Notes under the pieces: model-generated
Seen by the model: the letters and a program-made list of their open reading frames with translations, nothing else
What the model was told of the DNA's origin: nothing
Database searches by the model: none
Program-made: the position numbers and the translations under genes
Part shown: positions 56,292 through 64,000 of the stretch, piece by piece
Layout of the letters: every line of letters begins with the position of its first letter
Numbering within the stretch: the first letter of the stretch is position 1
Assembly: GCA_028687935.1 (NCBI GenBank)
Contig: JAQTZE010000002.1
Span: 62,001 to 126,000, forward strand
DNA length: 64,000 nucleotides
Reading direction: 5' to 3'
Source of the DNA: Sulfurimonas sp.
GTDB lineage: Bacteria; Campylobacterota; Campylobacteria; Campylobacterales; Sulfurimonadaceae

Positions 56292-57197
56292 TTACACCAA
56301 ACTTTTTAGTCTAAAGTCGAAGTTGAGGGCATCAGTATGGCATACATCTATACATCTGCCGCAAAGTGTACAATCAGCACCAGTGATGTACTCTCTTGTA
56401 ATCCCTTTTTCTTCTCTTTGTTTGTCATATTTCGCTTTTACGATCTCTAAAACTTGATTCTCAAAACATACATCATGGCAGACCATACAGTGATCACAGC
56501 TATCATTCCACTCAACGCGTAATGCACTTACTTTGCCAAGATAACCATATGTCGTCCCTATCGGACAGATATATGTACACCATGCACGGCGAGAGAAAAA
56601 GACCTCCATCGCAAATACTACTACGACCCAAATCACAGCAACACTCCAGCCATAAGCGACCATTCTACTGAGTATTCCGACTACATTAAAAGTCTCAAAT
56701 ACAAGATAACCGCTTGAAAAAGAGAGGATTAAAAAGATAGCCCAAAAGATATGTCTTACTCTATGGTCAAACTTTCTACTTTTAATAATTTTTTTAGAGA
56801 CTAAGATATTGTGTAACTTTTCACCTATCTCACTGAGTATTCCATAAGGACACACCCATGCACAATAGCTTCTTCCACCTACTAAAAGATAGACTATAAT
56901 AATAGTCGAAGTGCCTATGATGATATTTATCGGCATATGATACGTGGCCAAAAACATCTCTAGAGACATATATGGATCAATCATGTGAAACCCTAGAAAT
57001 CTAGAACCGCTGAGCGTACCTTCAAGCATTTGTAAATCTATAAAAAATGATAAGAAAAATAAGAGATGAATTGATAACACCAAAATCCATCGCTTCATTC
57101 TATAACTAAATTTAGATTTTCCATCCTTTGTTTTATCAAAAAATGTCGACCAAAAAGTTGTATTTTTTATCGTTTCTCTATTATTATACTTATCCAT
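56292..57197 (-). CDS. nosH: NosH, NapH-like membrane ferredoxin
   Basis: A 301-residue NapH-type protein with four helices and two cytoplasm-facing CxxxCP motifs (SYCAWVCPYGIL and AWCTYICPIGTTYG), followed by a C-terminal domain with two [4Fe-4S] motifs (CDHCMVCHDVC and CTLCGRCIDVCHTDAL). With NosG it is thought to pass electrons from menaquinol toward NosZ in the clade II pathway. Name follows Wolinella usage. It lies 23 bases after nosC2. Confidence 0.92.
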   Translation of the reverse strand: MDKYNNRETIKNTTFWSTFFDKTKDGKSKFSYRMKRWILVLSIHLLFFLSFFIDLQMLEGTLSGSRFLGFHMIDPYMSLEMFLATYHMPINIIIGTSTIIIVYLLVGGRSYCAWVCPYGILSEIGEKLHNILVSKKIIKSRKFDHRVRHIFWAIFLILSFSSGYLVFETFNVVGILSRMVAYGWSVAVIWVVVVFAMEVFFSRRAWCTYICPIGTTYGYLGKVSALRVEWNDSCDHCMVCHDVCFENQVLEIVKAKYDKQREEKGITREYITGADCTLCGRCIDVCHTDALNFDFRLKSLV

Positions 57198-57220
57198 TGG
57201 AACTCCTACTTTCGCTATTA

Positions 57221-57730
57221 TTATTCGTTATCTGCCTCTTGAGCACGCTTTGGAAAGTCTCCAATTTCATCTGCAAATGTTTTTAACTCTGCATCTTCAA
57301 GATGAAGTAACAATCCTTTCATAACTGTGTTTTCTCTTCTGCCAGCTTTGAAATCACTTAGGGATTTATAGATTTTCTCTGCACTTTGCCCAAAGAGTTG
57401 TGGTCCTACCATCGCTTTACCATTTTGAAAGCCTGATCCGTTTGCACCATGACATGAGGCACATTTACTTTTGTACTCTTGACTTACTTTAAATGATCCT
57501 GCGTTTCCTGCTTTGTCTCGAAGTGCATCAAGCTCTTCATTTTCTTTTTCTCTGTCACTTTTTTCCACAGGGGCAGATGTTGTAGCTACAGTCTGTTGCG
57601 TTTGGCTATCACCAAAGTCTTCTATAACTTTGTTATGCTCACCACCTTGATACGCTCTCCCGTTAGATGCTACCCACGCCATTAAAGCAACTATAAATAG
57701 TGTTAAAATTCCTACTACAATGTTTTTCAT
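57221..57730 (-). CDS. nosC2: NosC2 monoheme cytochrome c
   Basis: A 169-residue cytochrome with an N-terminal membrane anchor or signal (NIVVGILTLFIVALMAWVAS), a Glu/Ala/Thr linker and a C-terminal cytochrome c domain with CASCHGANGSGFQNG (heme motif near residue 91) and an axial-ligand region with several methionines (KAMVGPQLFG, NTVMKGLL). It is presumably a periplasmic electron carrier to NosZ. It starts 2 bases after nosC1. Confidence 0.9.
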   Translation of the reverse strand: MKNIVVGILTLFIVALMAWVASNGRAYQGGEHNKVIEDFGDSQTQQTVATTSAPVEKSDREKENEELDALRDKAGNAGSFKVSQEYKSKCASCHGANGSGFQNGKAMVGPQLFGQSAEKIYKSLSDFKAGRRENTVMKGLLLHLEDAELKTFADEIGDFPKRAQEADNE

Positions 57731-57732
57731 AT

Positions 57733-58362
57733 CTATTTCCTCATCTCATTAATCTTTTTGTTGAAAGTGTATATCTCATCCGCGAGTGCTCTTATCTCTT
57801 CATCGCTCATTTGCTTGATCAAATCACGCATGAGTACGTTTGTTTTTGTACCGTTCTTGAAATCTGCTATTTTGTTAAAAATATAATCTGAATCTTTACC
57901 AAGCAGTGAAGGTCCAATAACACCATTCGCATAATCATTGTGACATGCAGAGCACTTGAGTATGAACTCTTTGCTGAGCTTATTGACAATCATAGAAATC
58001 TGAATATTTTCATACGGACTTCTAACATGCATATTCGCATCCATTGAACTTCTTGGTTTCATACTTATGGATGCATCTTCGTTTGCCGGCGTTGAATTTT
58101 CATTAAAGGCACTTTTGATATTGTAGTCGTAATAATAAGATTTACTTTGATTTGCATCAACGATTTTATCTGCTACTTTTATCTCACGTGCATTTTCATT
58201 GGCTACAATCTCGATTTTTGCTTTTTCTTGCGCTGCCGAACTTGCGTTGTTTGTCCTGCTCTCATCAGCTTTGTCGTTACACCCTGCTGCTAAGAGGAGA
58301 AATGAAAAACTTAAAACAGAAAATAAATTACTATTTTTAAATTGAAAATCTTTGAATAACAT
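57733..58362 (-). CDS. nosC1: NosC1 monoheme cytochrome c lipoprotein
   Basis: A 209-residue protein with a lipoprotein signal (lipobox LLAAGC near residue 28), a long unstructured region (about 30-125) and a C-terminal cytochrome c domain with CSACHNDYANGVIG (near residue 136) and ligand region NVLMRDLIKQM. It is probably membrane-tethered and relays electrons between NosGH and NosC2 or NosZ. It is 2 bases after nosG. Confidence 0.9.
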   Translation of the reverse strand: MLFKDFQFKNSNLFSVLSFSFLLLAAGCNDKADESRTNNASSAAQEKAKIEIVANENAREIKVADKIVDANQSKSYYYDYNIKSAFNENSTPANEDASISMKPRSSMDANMHVRSPYENIQISMIVNKLSKEFILKCSACHNDYANGVIGPSLLGKDSDYIFNKIADFKNGTKTNVLMRDLIKQMSDEEIRALADEIYTFNKKINEMRK

Positions 58363-58364
58363 GA

Positions 58365-59114
58365 TTAACTCCTACTCTTTTTATTTGAATAATACTCTTC
58401 ATACGTCATTCTTGGTTTTACAACAATCGAAGGAATGCTTGTAGGGCAAACTTCTTGACATACACCACAACCAATACATCCGTCATAAATTTCCGGTCTA
58501 CTTCCACCCTTGCTGTCGGCTACCATAGATATAGCACTTAAAGGATTTGCGATAGGACACATATCTGCACACAAGGTGCACTGCTTTCCTTCAAAGCTAT
58601 CGAACTTTTCAATGAGTTTTGCCTCATATTCGTGAAGGTTCGTTACAGAGTCGTTAAAAGCATGCATCTTTTTGTTATATCCAGCTGGGATAGGCGTATT
58701 GCTCAGTGCCAAACAAGTATCTGGAAATTCAAGTACGGCTATACCCATATGAATATCAGTTGCTTTTTCACAATGATGATCAAGCGCACCACTTGGACAC
58801 GCTAAGACACATGGAACAGCTTCACACGCATAACATCCTCTCTCATTCGCATCAATATAGGGTGTTCCGACTCCATGCCCTTTATTAAAGTCAGAGAGTT
58901 TGATGGAGTGGTAAGGGCAGACTTGAAGGCATTGGCCACATTTGATACAAAGTGCCAAAAATCTCTTCTCATCAACAGCGCCAGGTGGTCTCAATCTATT
59001 TTCTGAGGCGACAGAATACGGGCTAAAAACCATACCACCACCGAGTACAAGACCTAATATTCCTAGTGTAGAGTATTTTACAAATTCTCTTCTATCTGTT
59101 TGTACATTTGCCAT
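58365..59114 (-). CDS. nosG: NosG, NapG-like periplasmic ferredoxin
   Basis: A 249-residue NapG-type protein. A twin-arginine signal (DRREFVKYSTLGILGLVLGG) sends it folded to the periplasm. Four [4Fe-4S] motifs follow: CIKCGQCLQVCPYHSI, CYACEAVPCVLACPSGAL, CTLCADMCPI and CIGCGVCQEVCPTSIP. It partners NosH in quinol-linked electron supply to N2O reductase. It lies 2 bases from both nosD and nosC1. Confidence 0.93.
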   Translation of the reverse strand: MANVQTDRREFVKYSTLGILGLVLGGGMVFSPYSVASENRLRPPGAVDEKRFLALCIKCGQCLQVCPYHSIKLSDFNKGHGVGTPYIDANERGCYACEAVPCVLACPSGALDHHCEKATDIHMGIAVLEFPDTCLALSNTPIPAGYNKKMHAFNDSVTNLHEYEAKLIEKFDSFEGKQCTLCADMCPIANPLSAISMVADSKGGSRPEIYDGCIGCGVCQEVCPTSIPSIVVKPRMTYEEYYSNKKSRS

Positions 59115-59116
59115 GT

Positions 59117-60334
59117 TTATCCTTCTATCCTAATTTTTGGCTCTTCATCTTCAAGCAAAAAAAGCGGTTTTGTGAATGGTGCTAATTTTGCTAAAAAATT
59201 AAGAAGCGAGATTACAGGTGAGCCATAAAAAAACTTTACATCAGGATTGTATACCCAAAGTTGATCCGCATATTGATAGACTTTATGCGGTGTGTCTCCT
59301 ATGTTATCACTATTTGTATCGAAGCCTTCATAGTTATCCCAGTAATTTCCTACGATCTCATTTTCATCCGTCTTACTGCCTCTGCTATCATTTACAATAT
59401 CTTCAATATTGCCAATGATGATATTTTCTTTAAGTACATTTGCTTCACTCAAAGAGTGAAAATGTATTGCTTCAGAGTTGTAAAGAATCTTATTACCGAT
59501 AATCCAGTTATGTGTATCAGGTTCGAAAGGTGAACGATCTATATAGAACCCTTGTGCACAATAAATGACTGTATTATCTTTGAGCGTAAAGTTTGAGACA
59601 TCTTTAAGACCAATTCCCATCCCTGTCGCACCTAGAGAACTTTTAACAGTGTTTCCTATTGCTATAGTGTCTTGAGAATACATAAAAAAGATACCTACAG
59701 AGTTAAAAGCATAGTTGTTATTTTTGACTATATTTTTCCCTGCATACATAAAATGCAGAGAGTATCTACAATACTCTCCGTAATTTTCTTCTATCTCATT
59801 ACCGTGAGAATACCAAACAACAAAATCACGTGATTTTGTTAATGAATTGTTTTTCACTAGATTGTCATTGCTATACCAGAGTCTGATACCATCACCTCTA
59901 AGCCCAAGATCAAGATTTTTTGAGCTGATAGTATTGTGAGATATTATGGAGTTGCTAACCATCTGCATGTCAATTCCAAAGAGGCAATCATCAATCACAC
60001 AGTGACTTACTTCACACTGTTTTCCCTCGGCCATAGAGATAGCAGCGTCGAGTTGTTCATGTCTATCCCCACTGCCAATAATTTTTAAATTTTTGAGTGA
60101 GATATAAGAACCCTTGATTTTGATAACTGTACCATTTTGTTCACCGTCAATGACAACACCATCTTCTATCCCTATGATAGTCAGGGGCTTGTTGATAGTT
60201 ATATTTCCTTTATATATCCCGGCTGATAATTTTATTATTGAACCACTTGGTGCTTTGTCAATTGCGTCTTGCAATGCATTTGCATGAAGTGAACCCAACA
60301 GTAAAAAAGAGATAAGAAAATATAACTTGAACAT
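59117..60334 (-). CDS. nosD: NosD copper-processing protein
   Basis: A 405-residue periplasmic parallel beta-helix protein. After a signal peptide (about 1-20), IDKAPSGSIIKLSAGIYKGN starts the CASH/NosD repeats, seen as many short Asn-rich turns (VKNNSLTKS, EIEENYGEY, VKNNNYAFNS). NosD works outside the membrane with NosFY in building the CuZ cluster. Its ATG lies 2 bases beyond the TAA that would end the frame-corrected nosB. Confidence 0.94.
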   Translation of the reverse strand: MFKLYFLISFLLLGSLHANALQDAIDKAPSGSIIKLSAGIYKGNITINKPLTIIGIEDGVVIDGEQNGTVIKIKGSYISLKNLKIIGSGDRHEQLDAAISMAEGKQCEVSHCVIDDCLFGIDMQMVSNSIISHNTISSKNLDLGLRGDGIRLWYSNDNLVKNNSLTKSRDFVVWYSHGNEIEENYGEYCRYSLHFMYAGKNIVKNNNYAFNSVGIFFMYSQDTIAIGNTVKSSLGATGMGIGLKDVSNFTLKDNTVIYCAQGFYIDRSPFEPDTHNWIIGNKILYNSEAIHFHSLSEANVLKENIIIGNIEDIVNDSRGSKTDENEIVGNYWDNYEGFDTNSDNIGDTPHKVYQYADQLWVYNPDVKFFYGSPVISLLNFLAKLAPFTKPLFLLEDEEPKIRIEG

Positions 60335-60336
60335 CT

Positions 60337-60462
60337 TTATGCCTCTCTCTCGTTTAATGCTTTTTGTCTTGCGAAAAAAGCCAACAAACTAAAAAGGCTG
60401 ATAGCTACTATCATATAAAATCCGATAGTCGGATACGAGTGTGTCGTAAACTGTGCTATTTT
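60337..60462 (-). other. nosB: Out-of-frame 3' part of nosB (C-terminal helix)
   Basis: From the A4 run at 60462-60459 the other frame continues IAQFTTHSYPTIGFYMIVAI, then a hydrophobic stretch and RQKALNEREA, ending at a TAA 2 bases before the nosD start. One extra A in the run would fuse it in frame to NosB after FGDGK. This explains a 121-base gap in an otherwise gapless operon. It has no start codon of its own except an internal ATG giving 26 residues. Confidence 0.7.
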
Positions 60463-61118
60463 CCATCACCAAAGACTGTTGGCATAAAGGGTTTAATCTT
60501 GAATGCTCCCCAATCGTGAAGATTGTGTCCGAACCAATAGAGCCAGTAGGAGTAATCAGCAATAAAGAGTAGGGGAAGAGATGCAGGAACAAGCATAATA
60601 TAGTTTAATAGCTTATTGTTATAAGCGATAAAATAAATGATGAATAATGAAAGAGCGAGCAGAGCATAAATCCCTATTTCTCTTTCAAATGTACCACCAA
60701 CCCACATAGGATCCATTCCAACGTAGTGATTGATAGTATTCATTTCGTGAACTTCTCCACTAAAACCATCAAAGTGGAAAAATACAGGTATGCCTTCAGG
60801 AAAAGCTTCTTTTGGATAGTTAGGAGCTTCAAGAGAAACAGCCCAAATAGGCATTGAAGCAGCACCAATCTCAGATGAAGATGCAATCATTTTTTCTAAA
60901 TCATTATGTGCTTCTTTAGGAGTAGAGATGCTTTTATATCTCCCCTGATTATAAAGGTTCCATACTGTTGATGAGAGAGATGATACTTCACTTGCTTGAT
61001 TGTTATCTATTTTGTTCAATGTTCCGTGAAACGCAATCATCGGAAATGTGAAAGAGAGGGTTAAAATGATGAGAGCTAATGTTGCGAAAACTCTGGCTTT
61101 TGCCGTACTTGAGTGCAT
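60456..61118 (-). CDS. nosB: NosB membrane protein, apparently frameshifted near its end
   Basis: The start is ATG 61118 with AAGGATA upstream; an earlier in-frame start would lie in the promoter. As read, 220 residues: an N-terminal helix (VFATLALIILTLSFTFPMIA), a periplasmic region, and three more hydrophobic segments (about 140-200) ending HNLHDWGAFKIKPFMPTVFG. The TAG at 60456 follows an A4 run beyond which a fitting C-terminal helix continues in another frame. NosB is a conserved membrane protein of unknown function in Campylobacterota nos clusters. Confidence 0.8.
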   Translation of the reverse strand: MHSSTAKARVFATLALIILTLSFTFPMIAFHGTLNKIDNNQASEVSSLSSTVWNLYNQGRYKSISTPKEAHNDLEKMIASSSEIGAASMPIWAVSLEAPNYPKEAFPEGIPVFFHFDGFSGEVHEMNTINHYVGMDPMWVGGTFEREIGIYALLALSLFIIYFIAYNNKLLNYIMLVPASLPLLFIADYSYWLYWFGHNLHDWGAFKIKPFMPTVFGDGK

Positions 61119-61209
61119 AGTTATCCTTTTATAAATGAAAAATTCAAGATTTTGAAAACATTCAATTTCAAATTTAAGGATATTGTATAACAATACCCAA
61201 CTCAGAGAA

Positions 61210-61223
61210 TTGATTAAAGTCAA
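61210..61223 (-). promoter_or_regulatory. FNR/CRP-family box upstream of nosB
   Basis: On the - strand TTGAC-TTTA-ATCAA, a near-perfect FNR-type palindrome. A -10-like TATACA (61189-61184) would start transcription near 61177, putting the box centre at about -40, the usual class II activator position. This suggests nosB onward can be transcribed independently of nosZ under anaerobic or nitrogen-oxide control. Confidence 0.65.
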
Positions 61224-61229
61224 TTAAAC

Positions 61230-61253
61230 GGGAAGTACATCGAAGTACTTCCC
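61230..61253 (-). terminator. Hairpin between nosZ and nosB
   Basis: A perfect 9-bp stem GGGAAGTAC/GTACTTCCC with a 6-base loop TTCGAT in the - direction, flanked by AAAC/GTTT that can extend it past an internal bulge. It lies 33 bases after the nosZ stop. Only GTTTAATTG follows, so it may be a weak terminator or a 3' stabiliser that raises nosZ message over the downstream genes. Confidence 0.6.
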
Positions 61254-61285
61254 AAAGTTTAGAGATTTAAAACCTATTCTTTTTT

Positions 61286-63883
61286 TTAGAATAAGTTTGC
61301 ATTTTTGTCTACCCATTTGAGGTATTCAATAATGTCTTTGACCTCTTTTTCATTCATATGTTGATTCGGCATTTTTAAGTTAAAATAATCAATCATACTT
61401 TTTACATATGGATCATCATACATAGCCTCAGGTTTCATGATAAAGTCTCTTACCCATTGTTCTGGGTTTTCATGTCTTTGTAATACACCAGTAAGGTCTG
61501 GACCAGAAGATACTTTACCAATAACGTGACATCCACTACATCCGCCTTCTCCAAACGCACGCTCACCATTTGCTGCAGCAGGAGATTGTTTTGTTGCAAT
61601 TTCTCTCACGAGAGCATCTTTTGCTCTGATACCAACATCCGCTGTTTTTACCATTAGCTGCCAGATCATATTTTCAAAAAGAATAGCTTTTTCTAAATCA
61701 CCTGCTTTTACAGCTTCATTCGCTAATTTTTTCTGTGCAGGAATTTTCCCGTACTGATCTAAGGCATCTGTTGCAAGGTCTGCTACAACTTTGTGTTTTT
61801 CAAAATGGTTTTCTTTTAAGAACTTCACAACACTTTGAATTACAGCATCTGTTGCATCATTTACTGCTACAGTTTTATCATATTCAGCTTTGAGTTGTTC
61901 CGGAGTCATAGTAGCCATTTTAAGTTTTTGAGCACTGTCATATTTTTTATTTGGGTCTTTAACCATAAGGTAACCCATCATTTCTAAGTGAAGTGCAGAA
62001 CAAAATTCTGTACAGTAGTAAGGGAAAACACCCTCGATATCTGCAGTAAATTTAACAGTAGATGTTTCACCTGGTTCTAGTGAAGCATGCACATCGTGAT
62101 GGTCAACTGTAAAACCGTGAGTCTCATCTTGTGCTCTTTCAAGGTTAGTAAGGTACATAGTGACTTCATCACCCTTATTAACTGTAATTCTCTCAGGATT
62201 TATGTGAGATCGAACCATAGTTCCAAATACAGTAACTTTGTTTCCTTTTCTCTCAATTCTCTCTTGTCCAGCTAATGTTTTACCAATATGCTGTTCATTC
62301 GTTCTTGTGTTTGTACCCATAGTGTATCGAACGTGTGGGTGTAGCTTTTCTGCTCTAATCGCAACTGCTTGGTGAGGTTCACCTAAAGGAATTGGCATAT
62401 CATAAAGCAAATCCATCGTTTTACCACTTATATCAATAAGTTGGTGATTTTGAGGATGTAAAGGTCCAACATTTTGGAATCTATCGATTGCAAGTTTGTT
62501 TAGAGAGATAATATACTTTCCTTGAGGGTCAGCAGATTTTCCTTCCATACCACAAAGGTGTCCAACGTTATAGTGAACATTTTCTTTGTCAAGAACTTTT
62601 AAATCTTTATAGTTCCATTTAACAATCTGTGAATCAACATATAGTGAAGTATAAATCTCACCATTTACATTTGAATACTGATTATGCAATGGCCCAAGTC
62701 CTAGTTCAACTTGACCGTGTAAAGATGATTTCATATCTAAGATAGGAATACCATATGGATCTTTACCAACATACGCTTTGCTGTCAATAAGCTTTTTAAT
62801 TTTGCTCCATTTGAAAACAGAAGCATGCGTATCGAGCTTACCACAAACAGTGATATATTCACCATCAGGTGAAACGTCAACACCATGCGGTGATTTTGGT
62901 TCAGGAATTAAGAAAAGTGCCTCATTTTTAACAGCAATTTCCATAGGAATAATTCTATGACCATTGACAACTTTCACGTTTTTCTTATCTTCAGCAAGTA
63001 CTGCTAACTTTTTCCAGTTATACACATGTAAAAAGTCTGTATCATTTCTTGACATACCAGCTTCATTTGGTGGCATACCAACTTCGATTCCCCCTGTGTA
63101 CATTTCAGTGTTAAATGAGTTGGTGAATCCCCAACCATCAGATGCACCTTTTCCTGAATCACTTAAATCTTGCATATATGGAGGCATTTCGATAGTAAAA
63201 GATTCTTTTTCGGAAATACGACCTTTTTTTGCATCAAATTTCCACATAGTAGCACCACCACGATATGACTCTTTGTACTCTTCGATTGGGTGATAGTTAT
63301 TATCAAACGGAGCGGCATATTGAGCAGCTTCAATAATATAATCACTGTCTTGAGTAAAGAAAGCACCACCATGTGCTGATTTAAATACAGGATTGACTAC
63401 GATTTGCTTCGTTTCAAAATCTTCTAAATCTATGACAGCAAGACGAGGATTAGCTTTATCATTGATAATCAACCACTTACCATCGTATTTACCAGCTTTT
63501 TCAGAAAGTGCCGGGTGGTGTGTGTCACCCCAGTTGATCTCTCTACCTCTAATATTTCCTTGTCTAAGAACAGTTTTTGACTCTTCATCAAAACCATATC
63601 CTTGCCAAGGCTCAGGTGTAAATACAGCGATATATTTTAAGATCTTCATTGAAGGTACACCATAAACAATCATTTGTCCACTCTGTCCACCTGAACTAAA
63701 TACAACAAACTCATCTCTACCACCAGTTGGCATATAAGTTTTTGCTGCACGAATAACATCAGTTTCGGTTAAGCCTCTTGCTTTCATTATTTTTTGCAAC
63801 TCACCACCGTCAGCGATTGACATCGTAGCAGCTAGTGAGGTACCCAAAACAAGTGAAGAAAGCTTGTTGAAATATTTATCCAT
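61286..63883 (-). CDS. nosZ: Clade II nitrous oxide reductase with C-terminal cytochrome c domain
   Basis: An 865-residue NosZ. A Sec-type signal peptide (about 1-24) replaces the Tat signal of clade I. The seven-bladed propeller (about 40-500) supplies the CuZ histidines, for example DTHHPALSEKAG, HGGAFF and SPHGVDVSPDG. The cupredoxin domain holds the CuA site in YYCTEFCSALHLEMMGY (near 623-640). The C-terminal extension carries a heme c motif CSGCHVIG (near 780), typical of Campylobacterota. It reduces N2O to N2 in the periplasm. GGAGTG precedes the ATG. Confidence 0.98.
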   Translation of the reverse strand: MDKYFNKLSSLVLGTSLAATMSIADGGELQKIMKARGLTETDVIRAAKTYMPTGGRDEFVVFSSGGQSGQMIVYGVPSMKILKYIAVFTPEPWQGYGFDEESKTVLRQGNIRGREINWGDTHHPALSEKAGKYDGKWLIINDKANPRLAVIDLEDFETKQIVVNPVFKSAHGGAFFTQDSDYIIEAAQYAAPFDNNYHPIEEYKESYRGGATMWKFDAKKGRISEKESFTIEMPPYMQDLSDSGKGASDGWGFTNSFNTEMYTGGIEVGMPPNEAGMSRNDTDFLHVYNWKKLAVLAEDKKNVKVVNGHRIIPMEIAVKNEALFLIPEPKSPHGVDVSPDGEYITVCGKLDTHASVFKWSKIKKLIDSKAYVGKDPYGIPILDMKSSLHGQVELGLGPLHNQYSNVNGEIYTSLYVDSQIVKWNYKDLKVLDKENVHYNVGHLCGMEGKSADPQGKYIISLNKLAIDRFQNVGPLHPQNHQLIDISGKTMDLLYDMPIPLGEPHQAVAIRAEKLHPHVRYTMGTNTRTNEQHIGKTLAGQERIERKGNKVTVFGTMVRSHINPERITVNKGDEVTMYLTNLERAQDETHGFTVDHHDVHASLEPGETSTVKFTADIEGVFPYYCTEFCSALHLEMMGYLMVKDPNKKYDSAQKLKMATMTPEQLKAEYDKTVAVNDATDAVIQSVVKFLKENHFEKHKVVADLATDALDQYGKIPAQKKLANEAVKAGDLEKAILFENMIWQLMVKTADVGIRAKDALVREIATKQSPAAANGERAFGEGGCSGCHVIGKVSSGPDLTGVLQRHENPEQWVRDFIMKPEAMYDDPYVKSMIDYFNLKMPNQHMNEKEVKDIIEYLKWVDKNANLF

Positions 63884-63976
63884 CTTTCACTCCTTAATTT
63901 TCTTTCAAATATAAAATGGTGAAGCATTAAATATTTGATTGATTGAGAATGATAGTACAGTTTGTGAAGTGATAAT

Positions 63977-63990
63977 TTGACTAAGGTCAA
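63977..63990 (-). promoter_or_regulatory. FNR/CRP-family box upstream of nosZ
   Basis: A perfect palindrome TTGAC-N4-GTCAA centred at 63983.5. On the - strand a -10-like TATCAT (63954-63949) would start transcription near 63942, placing the box at -41.5, the classic activator position. The sequence is the FNR/NssR-type half-site pair. It implies induction of nosZ by an FNR/CRP-type regulator under oxygen limitation or nitrogen oxides. Confidence 0.72.
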
Positions 63991-64000
63991 AATATTTAAT

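Noticed and set aside
60389..60592. 67-codon - strand open frame across the nosB end
   Set aside because: It is a third frame overlapping NosB; the better explanation of this gap is the frame with the membrane helix that joins NosB.

Overview
The window is an AT-rich chromosomal segment of a Campylobacterota (epsilonproteobacterial) bacterium, most like the sulfur-oxidising, denitrifying genus Sulfurimonas. Three blocks support this. (i) The order atpD-atpC-exbB-exbD-tonB-like-tolB-pal-cpoB-slyD-fabD-mtnN is the one I know from Campylobacter and its relatives. (ii) rplI-hslV-hslU-era followed by a YkuD cell-shape enzyme matches the Helicobacter pylori rplI to csd6 order. (iii) The clade II nos cluster nosZ-B-D-G-C1-C2-H-F has the Wolinella-type gene set. 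These comparisons are from memory; no search was run.

Layout. 1-9.8 kb (+): end of the ATP synthase operon, the Tol-Pal envelope system, SlyD, a small AAA/Fis-like protein, FabD, a nitrilase-fold protein, MTA/SAH nucleosidase and a TtcA-like PP-loop protein. 9.8-12.1 kb: two hypotheticals, YebC and YigZ. 12.1-27.1 kb (-): one very compact run, rplI-hslV-hslU-era-pgp2-pgp1, continuing into MSHA-type pilus machinery genes (mshI, J, K, L, M, N, a hypothetical, E, G) without pilins. 27.1-29.8 kb (-): a ferredoxin-thioredoxin-reductase/rhodanese fusion, argG, and flaG behind a sigma-28-type promoter. 29.8-37.4 kb (+): two efflux-type transporters with small genes, ligA, tlyA, ribF and truD. 37.5-47.7 kb (+): atpB, gatB, a K+ channel with a partner RCK protein, gpsA, an SLC13 transporter, small proteins, an M48 protease and prmC.

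The last 16 kb are two converging operons about nitrous oxide and probably copper. From the right (-) comes the nos operon: nosZ, nosB (with an apparent frameshift), nosD, nosG, nosC1, nosC2, nosH, nosF, nosL, nosY, a second NosL-like protein and a PAS protein. Both nosZ and nosB are preceded by FNR/CRP-type palindromes about 41 bp from plausible start sites. From the left (+) comes a second set of NosL-domain proteins with a MacB/LolCDE-type ABC transporter and a cysteine-containing polytopic membrane protein. Altogether five NosL-type genes (six modules) lie within 8 kb. The left-hand island is my best candidate for an undescribed system, plausibly delivery or repair of a periplasmic metal centre.

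Other points of note: the 7-mer TGCGTTT/AAACGCA occurs roughly ten times more often than composition predicts; the MATE gene appears to lack a canonical start codon; the TtcA-like protein lacks one cluster cysteine. I found no rRNA, tRNA, CRISPR array or insertion sequence, and no gene-free stretch longer than 300 bases.
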